Positions 1 to 6,897 of a stretch of DNA of 9,760 nt are shown piece after piece. Source of the stretch: Calditrichaeota bacterium AABM5.125.24 (GTDB lineage: Bacteria > Electryoneota > AABM5-125-24 > Hatepunaeales > Hatepunaeaceae). The stretch lies in assembly GCA_002127415.1 (NCBI GenBank), contig MWJR01000220.1, positions 1 to 9,760 on the forward strand, given 5' to 3'. Positions within the stretch are counted from its first letter, which is position 1, and every line of letters begins with the position of its first letter. Below the pieces are notes generated by a model, which saw only the letters and a program-made list of their open reading frames with translations, made no database searches and had not been told where the DNA came from. Position numbers and translations under genes: made by a program.

Positions 1-1
1 G

Positions 2-337
2 GTCGAGGGAACCGTCGGCAGATTGAGTGAGCCGCTTGAACACTTCCCATACCGCACTCTTGACGACCTGACCCGCAAAGGAGTCTTCTACGCCGATTAT
101 GAGGCTCAGCGCCTGTTCCAGTTGAACCAATCCATAGCCGGGGTGGAGTTGGTCTGGAAATCCGGTGTAAGGCCGGTCTTCAGGTTTATCAGAAGGTTTA
201 TCTTCAAGGGGGGTTTTATCGACGGAGTGCCGGGGCTTGTGGTGGCATATTTCGACGCCTGGAACCAGGCTGTGAGGTGGCTTCGCCTGTGGGAGATGAG
301 GCGTGGAAGTCAATATAGACCGGGAATAGAGACGTGA
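2..337 (+). CDS. Glycosyltransferase family 2, C-terminal part (5' end outside window)
   Basis: The reading frame is open from the first bases of the window and ends in TGA at 335-337, leaving about 111 codons of the C-terminal region. The remnant VEGTVGRLSEPLEHFPYRTL, followed by a tyrosine/alanine-rich helical stretch and then GGFIDGVPGLVVAYFDAWN, resembles the tail of WaaE/KdtX-type family 2 glycosyltransferases. Those inner-membrane-associated enzymes add sugars to lipopolysaccharide core or related glycans. The catalytic GT-A domain with its DxD motif lies upstream of the window and cannot be checked. A TTG at 23 could be mistaken for a start, but the family-like residues before it show that the gene begins earlier. 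The stop overlaps the GTG start of mutS (GTGA), so the two are probably co-transcribed and translationally coupled. Acceptor sugar is unknown. An alternative is a polysaccharide glycosyltransferase of the same superfamily. Confidence 0.8.
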   Translation, partial: VEGTVGRLSEPLEHFPYRTLDDLTRKGVFYADYEAQRLFQLNQSIAGVELVWKSGVRPVFRFIRRFIFKGGFIDGVPGLVVAYFDAWNQAVRWLRLWEMRRGSQYRPGIET

Positions 338-2958
338 ACCGACCCAGGGGCGAGCGAACGCCGATGCTCGAGCAGTATATGGCCATCAAGCGTCGCTATC
401 CGGATGCAGTTCTGTTCTACCGGATGGGCGATTTCTACGAGATGTTCTATGACGATGCGAAGGCGGCCAGCGAACTGCTCGGTCTGCGGTTGACCTCACG
501 CGCTCACGGGAAGGTGGCGAAGGTGCCGCTGGCCGGCTTTCCCTATCATCAGCTTGACAGCTACCTGACCCGTATGGTCGATGCCGGCCGGCGGGTGGTG
601 ATTGTCGAGCAGGTTGAAGACCCGAAACAGGCCAAAGGGCTGGTCAAGCGGGACGTGGTCAGGATTGTCACCGCCGGAACCAACCCGGCGGTGGTGGATA
701 GAGAAGACCCCGGCGCGGTCAGGATCGCGGCTCTCATCCGGGGCAGGGAGCGGTGGGGCTATGCCTGGGCGAATGTCGGCACGGGTGAGTTCACCGCCGG
801 TGAATTTACCGCCGATGACCTGAGCGTGATTGCCGGTCAGATCGACCCGGTTGAGCTGGTGGTTCTGGAGAGCAGTCAGGAGGTCGGGCCCGCGCCGTCG
901 GGAACAACAGGACAGCCGATTATCACCAGGCTGGTGGATTGGGTCTGGGAGCCGAGTTTCGCCCGCAAGACCCTGCTCGACCACTTCGGCACAATAGGTC
1001 TAAAGGGTTTCGGGCTCGAACACCTTGACCTGGCGGTATCGGCTGCCGGGGCACTGCTGCACTACCTTAAGGGGAACCTTCACACCGAGGCCTCCCACCT
1101 CACCAGTCTCTCTCTGGCTGAAGCGGTCGGACGCCTCTATATGGAAGCCAACACCCGCCGCAACCTCGAACTGACTGAATCCTTGTCGGGCAACCCTCGG
1201 GCGACGTTGTTCGCGGTCATCGACCGGAGCATGACCGCCGCCGGAAGGAGGCTGCTCTACAACCGTCTTCTGGAGCCGCTGACCGACAGGGCGCTGCTGA
1301 ACGAGCGTCTGGATGCGGTTGAGGAGCTGATCCGGAAGCCGGAAGTGTGCGATAAGTTGCGGAACATGTTGAAGGGATCCGGCGACCTGCAGCGCTATCT
1401 GGCCCGGCTGGCCACCGGTCGCGGGTCAGCCCGTGATATGGCAGCGCTGCGGGAGACGCTTGGCATCCTTCCGGACTACCGCCACAGCCTCGAGAGCCTG
1501 GGCAGCCACCTGATTCAGTCGCTGGCCGGTCGGATAGATCCATTGCCGGAGCTGCGCAGCCGTCTCGAGGAAGCGCTGGTTGATGAGCCGCCCCTCTCGA
1601 CGACCGAAGGGGGGATGATCAGGGAGGGGTTCGACTCGCGCGTCGATGAGCTGCGCCAGATCGCTCGCGGCGGGAAATCGTGGCTGGAGGACTACGAGCG
1701 CCAGGAGCGCGCCGGCACCGGCATCCCCAGGCTGAAGGTCGGCTTTAATCGGGTTTTCGGATACTACATCGAGGTGACCAAGTCTCATCTTGACAAGATC
1801 CCGGAGCGATACATCCGCCGACAGACGCTGGTAGCTGCCGAGCGGTTCACCACAACTGAGCTGCAGGAATACGAGGAGAAGCTGCTCGGCGCCGAAGAGA
1901 AGGTCTGCAAGCTGGAGGGTGATATCTACCATGGGCTGGTCGCCGAGACGCTGAAGATGTCGCGGGAAATACAGGATAACGCCCGTGTGCTGGCCGAGCT
2001 GGACGTCCTGTGCGGGCTGGCGGTTCTGGCAGTAGAGGAGAACTACTGCCGGCCCGAGCTTGAAGAGGACGACCGGATTGCGCTGAAGGAGAGCCGTCAT
2101 CCGGTGGTCGAGAGGATGATGCCGCCGGGGGAGGAGTTTGTGCCGAATGACCTGGAGTTGGGCGGCGACGGAATGCGGATCCTGATTATCACCGGGCCGA
2201 ATATGGCCGGTAAATCGACCTATCTCCGGCAGGTTGGGCTGACCGTGATACTGGCTCAGATGGGGTCGTTCGTGCCTGCCAAACGGGCCCGCATCGGGGT
2301 AGTGGACAAGCTTTTCACCCGTATCGGAGCGCTCGACAACCTGGCCGGTGGCGAATCCACCTTCCTTATCGAGATGCAGGAGACCGCCTCAATCCTGAAC
2401 AATGCGACCCCGAGGTCGCTGGTGCTATTCGACGAGGTCGGTCGTGGAACCTCGACCTTCGACGGGCTGAGCCTGGCCTGGGCGATTGTCGAATACCTGC
2501 ACGAGAACAAGCGTCTCAGGCCCAGAACCCTGTTCGCCACACACTTCCACGAGATGGTCGATCTGGAGAGATACCTGCCGGGGGTCCAGAACCGTAATGT
2601 GTCGGTGCGTGAGTATTCGGGTCGGGTGGTCTTTCTGCGCAAGATCATCCCCGGTGGCTGCGACCGAAGCTTCGGCATCCACGTGGCGCAGATGGCCGGG
2701 CTGCCGCCGGACGTGGTCAACCGGGCCCGTGAGGTGCTGGCTAACCTGGAGACCAACGACCTGACTCCGGTTCATCCACCTGAGGCACAGGGTGCTGAAC
2801 CTGAGCCGCGAAGCCCGGCTCGTCACATCGCTCAGCTGTCCCTGTTTGACCCGGTCGAGCGGAGACTGCGCGACCTGCTTGCCGAGGTTGACCCGGACAA
2901 GATATCACCTGTCGAGGCCCTGAACTTCGTAGCGTTATTGAAGAAACAGATAGAGTAG
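334..2958 (+). CDS. mutS: DNA mismatch repair protein MutS
   Basis: MutS is the ATPase that recognises mispaired bases and short loops and recruits MutL. The 874-residue product is close to the usual bacterial MutS length. The mismatch-reading motif GDFYEMF supplies Phe34-x-Glu36. The connector, lever and clamp regions span roughly residues 125-570. The ATPase domain has Walker A TGPNMAGKST at 620-629, the conserved GGESTFLIEMQET segment, Walker B plus signature DEVGRGTSTFDG at 700-711, and THFHEM at 736-741. QLSLF at 834-838 is a canonical beta-clamp binding motif, followed by the C-terminal segment ending in EALNFVALLKKQ. All catalytic residues expected of a MutS1-type protein appear present. 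The GTG start at 334 overlaps the glycosyltransferase stop; an ATG at 364, ten codons in, is an equally plausible start because the conserved region begins just after it. No mutL is visible nearby. Confidence 0.98.
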   Translation: MNRPRGERTPMLEQYMAIKRRYPDAVLFYRMGDFYEMFYDDAKAASELLGLRLTSRAHGKVAKVPLAGFPYHQLDSYLTRMVDAGRRVVIVEQVEDPKQAKGLVKRDVVRIVTAGTNPAVVDREDPGAVRIAALIRGRERWGYAWANVGTGEFTAGEFTADDLSVIAGQIDPVELVVLESSQEVGPAPSGTTGQPIITRLVDWVWEPSFARKTLLDHFGTIGLKGFGLEHLDLAVSAAGALLHYLKGNLHTEASHLTSLSLAEAVGRLYMEANTRRNLELTESLSGNPRATLFAVIDRSMTAAGRRLLYNRLLEPLTDRALLNERLDAVEELIRKPEVCDKLRNMLKGSGDLQRYLARLATGRGSARDMAALRETLGILPDYRHSLESLGSHLIQSLAGRIDPLPELRSRLEEALVDEPPLSTTEGGMIREGFDSRVDELRQIARGGKSWLEDYERQERAGTGIPRLKVGFNRVFGYYIEVTKSHLDKIPERYIRRQTLVAAERFTTTELQEYEEKLLGAEEKVCKLEGDIYHGLVAETLKMSREIQDNARVLAELDVLCGLAVLAVEENYCRPELEEDDRIALKESRHPVVERMMPPGEEFVPNDLELGGDGMRILIITGPNMAGKSTYLRQVGLTVILAQMGSFVPAKRARIGVVDKLFTRIGALDNLAGGESTFLIEMQETASILNNATPRSLVLFDEVGRGTSTFDGLSLAWAIVEYLHENKRLRPRTLFATHFHEMVDLERYLPGVQNRNVSVREYSGRVVFLRKIIPGGCDRSFGIHVAQMAGLPPDVVNRAREVLANLETNDLTPVHPPEAQGAEPEPRSPARHIAQLSLFDPVERRLRDLLAEVDPDKISPVEALNFVALLKKQIE

Positions 2959-2979
2959 TCCGGTTTCGTTGAAATCGGG
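2956..2979 (+). repeat. Hairpin GGTTTC-type, upstream member of a pair bracketing BIME copy A
   Basis: CCGGTTTC (2960-2967) and GAAATCGG (2971-2978) form an 8-bp stem (one G-T wobble) around a GTT loop, directly after the mutS stop. No T-run follows, so it is not a classical intrinsic terminator, although it could limit 3' degradation of the mutS transcript. It matches a second hairpin at 3084-3107 at about 17 of 24 positions in the same orientation. Confidence 0.5.
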
Positions 2980-2992
2980 AAAAATCAACGAT

Positions 2993-3045
2993 GTAGTCGG
3001 GCTTGAGACAAGCCCGACTGTCGCGGTTGGGACAACCACGACTAC
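2993..3045. repeat. BIME-like double hairpin, copy A (two inverted REP-like units)
   Basis: The 53-bp element begins GTAG and ends CTAC. The first arm is a perfect 11-bp stem, AGTCGGGCTTG (2995-3005) with CAAGCCCGACT (3009-3019), loop AGA. The second arm is GTCGCGGTTG (3020-3029) with CAACCACGAC (3033-3042), loop GGA and one mismatch. Read on the minus strand, the second arm is itself GTAGTCGTGGTTG...CAACCGCGA, closely related to the first arm, so the element is two REP-like units in inverted orientation with GTAG at both outer edges. REP elements mobilised by RAYT (TnpA-REP) transposases are known to carry a GTAG-type tetranucleotide at the hairpin foot. No such transposase is in this window. 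Copy B at 3622-3674 matches at 49 of 53 positions. Confidence 0.85.
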
Positions 3046-3083
3046 CCATTACTTTGGGAAAGGACTTACAAGCAGAGTTATAG

Positions 3084-3110
3084 TAACACGGTTTCATAGA
3101 AACCAGGTGT
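3084..3110 (+). repeat. Hairpin GGTTTC-ATA-GAAACC, leader of the four-cysteine gene
   Basis: GGTTTC (3090-3095) pairs perfectly with GAAACC (3099-3104) around ATA. ACAC (3086-3089) and GTGT (3107-3110) can extend the stem past a 2-nt bulge. It lies 18 nt before the start codon of the next gene and could sit in its 5' leader. It resembles the hairpin at 2956-2979 in sequence and orientation. A TATAGT hexamer (3079-3084) just upstream resembles a -10 box, but I find no matching -35. Confidence 0.45.
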
Positions 3111-3128
3111 AATATATTTGTGTAAAAG

Positions 3129-3602
3129 ATGATAAAACTACCGCCAGACGTTCACATCGACGAAATACCGCTGGACGACCGGTATCGCGGGGTCCTGAAG
3201 GGGCTCCTCACCCGCATCAAGGGGCTCTACGAGGCCATCCATGACAGATATGGCGAAGAGGGGCTGCAACTGATACGGGATGTCAGCAGCGCTTACGGTC
3301 GTGAGGTGGCTCACAAGGTGCGGAAGGATGGGGAACCGTGGGATATCAAAAAGGTGGGACTCTACCTGATAAAGGTGTTCAACAATATGCGCTCGGAGGG
3401 TGAGGTCACCGAATTCACCGACCAGCGGGTTGCCATTATGGTTCCACTGTGCCCGTATCCGTTTGAGGACGCCCGGATCTGCGCTGCACATACCTCGATG
3501 GAACGGGCGCTGGTGAAGGGATTAAACCCGGAACTGGACTATGTAATCGAGAAATGCGTGCCTGCAGGTGATCCGTTCTGTCTGCACGTGTTGAAGCAGT
3601 GA
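3129..3602 (+). CDS. Small four-cysteine protein, V4R/ATC-hydrolase-like output domain
   Basis: A 157-residue soluble protein with no signal peptide or membrane segment. The N-terminal two thirds look helical (LLTRIKGLYEAIHDRYGEEG, with a conserved-looking LYL-IKVFNNM region). The C-terminal third has a patterned set of cysteines: C108 in PLCPYPF, C118 and H121 in RICAAH, E125, C143 in EKCVPAGD, and C151 in PFCLHVL. The closing pattern ExC-x(4)-GD-x(2)-C followed by a short hydrophobic strand resembles V4R-type ligand- or metal-binding domains and the L-2-amino-thiazoline-4-carboxylic acid hydrolase-like family. Metal (zinc or iron) binding or small-molecule sensing is therefore possible but unproven. 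The ATG at 3129 has only a weak purine-rich AAAAG upstream. The gene stands alone between two BIME-like repeats. The reading frame looks real; substrate and role are not determined. Confidence 0.85.
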   Translation: MIKLPPDVHIDEIPLDDRYRGVLKGLLTRIKGLYEAIHDRYGEEGLQLIRDVSSAYGREVAHKVRKDGEPWDIKKVGLYLIKVFNNMRSEGEVTEFTDQRVAIMVPLCPYPFEDARICAAHTSMERALVKGLNPELDYVIEKCVPAGDPFCLHVLKQ

Positions 3603-3621
3603 AGGAAGAATTATGACTAAC

Positions 3622-3674
3622 GTAGTCGGGCTTGTCTCAAGCCCGACTGTCGCGGTTGGGACAACCACGACTGC
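3622..3674. repeat. BIME-like double hairpin, copy B, between convergent genes
   Basis: This copy has the same 53-bp length and register as copy A. It differs only in the first loop (TCT instead of AGA) and at the penultimate base of the element (TGC instead of TAC). It starts 19 nt after the stop of the four-cysteine gene and ends 16 nt before the stop of the convergent peptidase/propeller gene. It is thus placed to act as a shared 3'-end structure or bidirectional transcription attenuator, although no T-run follows on either strand. The right-hand foot reads GCAG rather than GTAG on the minus strand. Confidence 0.85.
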
Positions 3675-3690
3675 CATCGCTTGACCGCCC

Positions 3691-6600
3691 TTAAAACCCG
3701 AAATTCAGCGATAAGTAGTGCCTCGGTCTATAATTCTCCTCGGGTGACCAGGCCAAATCCCATTCAAAGGGAAATAGACCGAGGACGATGAGTCGGACAC
3801 CGAAGCCGAAACCGCTCGACCAATTCCCCTGGTCGGGTATGAGCTGGGAGCCGAGGTCTCTGGGAACCCAGGCGGTTCCCAGGTCGTAGAACAGGGCTCC
3901 GCGGACATTTCGGAGATATATCGGCAGCGGCCATCCGAACATAAGATGTTTGATAAAGGGAAAGCGGAATTCAAAGTTGCTGAGTATGTAACGCGTTCCA
4001 CTGTGTCTGTAATAACCGACCCCACGCAGCGGTGTGATGAAGCTGGAGAAATAGATATCCTGTATGTCGTCAAGCAACAACCCATCCTCCGGGTTGTCAA
4101 AGCGGGGATTGATCCAGTTCATCATCCCCCCGACGAAGAACCGCTGCGGATTATCCCCTTGGGAACCGGCGCCGCTGAGACGGAAGGCGAAGGTGTAGTC
4201 CTTGCGGTAGACAAAGTATCGTCTCCAGTCGAACGATAGAGTCGTAAAGCCTATTCCGGGGCCCCAGGAGCCGTCCACTCGCCATCGCCCTCCATTGGTC
4301 GGTTCGGTGTAGCTGCGCCATACAGAGGTATCGTGCACATAGCCCAGGTGCGGCAGCAGGGTCTCAAGCCGTGAGCCTTTTGGCCAAGGGTCGAGAAAAC
4401 TACCGAGTACCGACCGTTCCACCACCATCCATTCGGTCCCGAACTCGATCCGATTGAAGCGGTTGAGCGGGTAGGAGCCCATCAGGAAGAAGGCCCAGTT
4501 CCGGTCGAGCCAGTCGGTGATCGTGCCGTAAAACGGATAGGCATAGTGGTAAAACCCTCCGCCTATATCCACCCTCCGTGCCAGATACTGATACATAAAG
4601 AACAGGTTGCTGTATTCGGTCGAGCGGTTGAGGTCGGCAGTGACGTAGATCTGGTGATTGCCCAGAACATCGGTGAACATAATCAGCCCGGAGCCCTGCA
4701 TCAGGAAGTAGGGGTCGTATGAAGCGTTGACCAGGATCATATCCGGGGTGAGCCGGGCCCGGTAGTCCTCGCTGGGATAGCTTCCGTCTTCAGATCTGGA
4801 GCGGACAACCGCGGTGGTTGTGTCCTCCGGTTCCTCTTCGACTTCCTCAGGCTCATCGAACAGCCGGTTGAACACGAAATGGCTGTAATCGGCAGCGCCC
4901 AGGCTGAGCTGTGAGGCGTTCTCTTCGGAGGGCACAATCTTCTCCGGTTCCTGTATCTCTAAAGCCGCCACCTGCTGCAATTCGCTGAACGGGTCATTCA
5001 ACATATAGATGTCGTATCCGTTGTTGAAGTAGGTGGTGAAGGCCAGTGCCCGGCTGTTCCAGGCGATGCTTGGCTGGAACGTGCCGGTTACCATGTTGGT
5101 GATTGAATGAGACTCGCCGGATTTGAGGTTGTGGAGGTAGATATTATAGACCCCGCTGCGGTTGCTGACGTAGAGGATGGTATTCTCAATCGGTGTCCAT
5201 AGCGGGGTTCGTTCCACGAAGCGGTCGTCGGTCAGCCGGTTCAGCTCCCTGGTCTCGAGGTCAATTTCATAGACATCAAACTCGTCATACGGGTATCCGA
5301 ACAACGTCTTGCCGGGGGTATAATCCTCGCCCAACTCGGCTCCCCGGTTTGATGTGAACAGCAGCTTTTCCCCATCCGGTGACCAGGAGGGATCGGCGTC
5401 ATCGTAGAGATCGTCGGTGACCAGTTCGAGCCGGTCGGTGTTGAGGTTGACAATTGCGATGTCGCTGTGCCCGCCAAGAACCCTGACCAGAGCAACCCGC
5501 TCTCCCACAGGGGACCAGGATGGGCTGAACAGGGCATCTGATTCGAAAGACATTGTCTTTAGCATCTTGCCGCTGACGGCCTCAATAATGTAGAGGGCAT
5601 CCATCTCGCCAGCCTTGGCGCACAGCGCAATTCTTGTGCCGTCGGGGGACCAGGTGATCCCGGGCCTCAGCCAGTGAAGCTCCTCGAATCGGCCTGTTCG
5701 CTGCCCGCGCACCAATCGCCTGACAACCCTGCCGTCAAGCGTGTTCATCAGATAGATGTCGAAGTAGTCCGTCCGGTCGGACAGAAATGCCAGCCATTCA
5801 CCGTTTGGGGAGAGTGCCGGGCTGTTATTCACATAGCAGAACTCCTTCTCGTGGTCTGTCAGTTGGTGGGCGATGCGGTCGGGTGGCGACATCTCGGCCA
5901 CCTGCGGCCAGTATCGCTCCTGCAGGAACCTCCGCCACCGCTTGGAGAGCTCTTTATAGTCCAATCCGATTGATGCCTTCAGAGCCCGGTCGAAATCGTG
6001 CAATCTCTTTACCTGGTGGAGTATCTCTCCAATCTTCTCCTCACCGTAACGCCAGGCGATCCAGTAGAGGATCGACTGCCCGCACTTATAGACGCCGAGG
6101 TAGCCGTATTCTCCGAGCTGATTGATCTCTGGAAGGAAGTCGTTGACCACCGCGTCGCGCAGGATCATCTCGGTCTCGGGGTCCAGCCAGCCGTGCGATT
6201 CATGTTCCGACAGTCCTTCTATGAACCAAAGTGGTATCCTGGCTTGTGAAAGGCCGGATACGATGGCGCCGAAACCTTGACCGTAGAGCATATTCAGCAT
6301 TACGGCATGGGTCAGCTCGTGGTGAATGACGTGGCGGAATTTCTCGTGATCACCTTCAAAAGGCACCACCACCCGAGTCTTCAGGAATTCGGTAAAGCCG
6401 CCGGTACTCTCGTCTGTGGTGCCGATATTGACGTTGGTCTGCTCAAAGTCGTTGTGCGACTGGTAGGTTATCAGGATTATGGGTTCATCGGTTTCGCTGG
6501 TATAGCTGAACCTCTGAGCCAGTTCACGATAGGCCTCCTCAGCCACTTCGGCCACGAAGTCGGCCACCTGTCGTCCGCCATGGTTATAGTAGATATCGAA

Positions 6601-6798
6601 GTGTTCGGTGGTGAGATACTTCCAGCGAAAGTGAGTGTATTGGACATTGTTCTTGCCGAAGGACGCCGCTTCAGCGGGTTCCAGCCCTCCGCAGAACAGC
6701 ACGAGTGCCAGGATCAGGGTAAGGGCCTTTGAACAGCTCAGATGAACTGGTGGGGCGTCCCGAAGATTAGGGACTGTCCTCCATCCTGGATATAGCAT
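3691..6798 (-). CDS. Secreted peptidase MA-like / TolB-type beta-propeller / outer-membrane barrel protein
   Basis: A protein of about 1035 residues from the ATG at 6798. An in-frame TTG at 6822 directly abuts a TATAAT box, so it is a less likely start. A signal peptide has hydrophobic core ALTLILALVLFCGG (about 25-38) and an AEA-A cleavage site near 42-45; its N-region of some 24 residues is long. Residues about 60-300 form a peptidase MA-like domain with HHELTH (HExxH at 160-164) and the downstream WFIEGLSE, whose Glu194 is a likely third zinc ligand. Residues about 325-605 carry six PD40/WD40-like propeller blades with repeated SPNGEWLAF/WSPDGxx motifs. An acidic linker (DEPEEVEEEPED, 648-659) precedes a C-terminal region rich in alternating aromatic strands that ends NFGF, with a terminal Phe as in BamA-type barrels. 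I infer an outer-membrane protein with a periplasmic peptidase/propeller portion; substrate is unknown. The full gene appears intact. Confidence 0.92.
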   Translation of the reverse strand: MLYPGWRTVPNLRDAPPVHLSCSKALTLILALVLFCGGLEPAEAASFGKNNVQYTHFRWKYLTTEHFDIYYNHGGRQVADFVAEVAEEAYRELAQRFSYTSETDEPIILITYQSHNDFEQTNVNIGTTDESTGGFTEFLKTRVVVPFEGDHEKFRHVIHHELTHAVMLNMLYGQGFGAIVSGLSQARIPLWFIEGLSEHESHGWLDPETEMILRDAVVNDFLPEINQLGEYGYLGVYKCGQSILYWIAWRYGEEKIGEILHQVKRLHDFDRALKASIGLDYKELSKRWRRFLQERYWPQVAEMSPPDRIAHQLTDHEKEFCYVNNSPALSPNGEWLAFLSDRTDYFDIYLMNTLDGRVVRRLVRGQRTGRFEELHWLRPGITWSPDGTRIALCAKAGEMDALYIIEAVSGKMLKTMSFESDALFSPSWSPVGERVALVRVLGGHSDIAIVNLNTDRLELVTDDLYDDADPSWSPDGEKLLFTSNRGAELGEDYTPGKTLFGYPYDEFDVYEIDLETRELNRLTDDRFVERTPLWTPIENTILYVSNRSGVYNIYLHNLKSGESHSITNMVTGTFQPSIAWNSRALAFTTYFNNGYDIYMLNDPFSELQQVAALEIQEPEKIVPSEENASQLSLGAADYSHFVFNRLFDEPEEVEEEPEDTTTAVVRSRSEDGSYPSEDYRARLTPDMILVNASYDPYFLMQGSGLIMFTDVLGNHQIYVTADLNRSTEYSNLFFMYQYLARRVDIGGGFYHYAYPFYGTITDWLDRNWAFFLMGSYPLNRFNRIEFGTEWMVVERSVLGSFLDPWPKGSRLETLLPHLGYVHDTSVWRSYTEPTNGGRWRVDGSWGPGIGFTTLSFDWRRYFVYRKDYTFAFRLSGAGSQGDNPQRFFVGGMMNWINPRFDNPEDGLLLDDIQDIYFSSFITPLRGVGYYRHSGTRYILSNFEFRFPFIKHLMFGWPLPIYLRNVRGALFYDLGTAWVPRDLGSQLIPDQGNWSSGFGFGVRLIVLGLFPFEWDLAWSPEENYRPRHYLSLNFGF

Positions 6799-6815
6799 AG
6801 TTATTTGTGATTCTC

Positions 6816-6851
6816 GATTCAAATTATACCTGAATGCCCGGTGCCAGTCCC
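6816..6851 (-). promoter_or_regulatory. Possible promoter of the peptidase/propeller gene
   Basis: On the minus strand a perfect TATAAT (6828 to 6823) lies 25 bp upstream of the ATG at 6798. At 17-bp spacing there is only a weak -35 (GGGACT, three of six matches to TTGACA). Transcription would begin near 6816, after the alternative TTG at 6822, which favours the ATG start. There is no recognisable Shine-Dalgarno before the ATG. Read-through from the upstream ccsA-like gene is also possible. Confidence 0.3.
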
Positions 6852-6863
6852 GACCCTTCGGGA
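6848..6863 (-). other. Short hairpin between the ccsA-like and peptidase genes
   Basis: TCCCGA (6848-6853) and TCGGGA (6858-6863) form a perfect 6-bp stem with a 4-nt loop, 25-40 nt beyond the ccsA-like stop on the minus strand. No T-run follows, so it is not a convincing intrinsic terminator. It may be a weak attenuator or an RNA-end structure. Confidence 0.35.
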
Positions 6864-6873
6864 TGTGCTACCC

Positions 6874-6897
6874 TATATATATACAGTATTATATATA
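6874..6897. repeat. AT palindrome overlapping the ccsA-like stop codon
   Basis: TATATATA at 6876-6883 and 6890-6897 are separated by CAGTAT, forming an alternating A/T inverted repeat in an otherwise GC-rich context. It encodes the last codons (Tyr-Ile-stop) on the minus strand. It could promote DNA melting or act as an AT-rich upstream element for the next gene on the minus strand. Confidence 0.4.

Noticed and set aside
1426..2100. A 224-codon open frame on the minus strand inside mutS
   Set aside because: It is antisense to unmistakable MutS sequence and its translation resembles no family; it follows from codon bias on the coding strand.
2959..3128. Riboswitch or attenuator in the gap before the four-cysteine gene
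   Set aside because: The structure is explained by the BIME-like repeat and two short hairpins; I see no known aptamer core.
6277..6732. A 151-codon plus-strand frame opposite the peptidase domain
   Set aside because: It is antisense to the conserved HExxH region of a convincing gene and has no recognisable domain or ribosome-binding site.
6660..6735. Lipoprotein signal (LVLFC) in the peptidase/propeller protein
   Set aside because: Phe precedes the Cys, which does not fit a lipobox, and an AEA-A signal peptidase I site follows shortly after.
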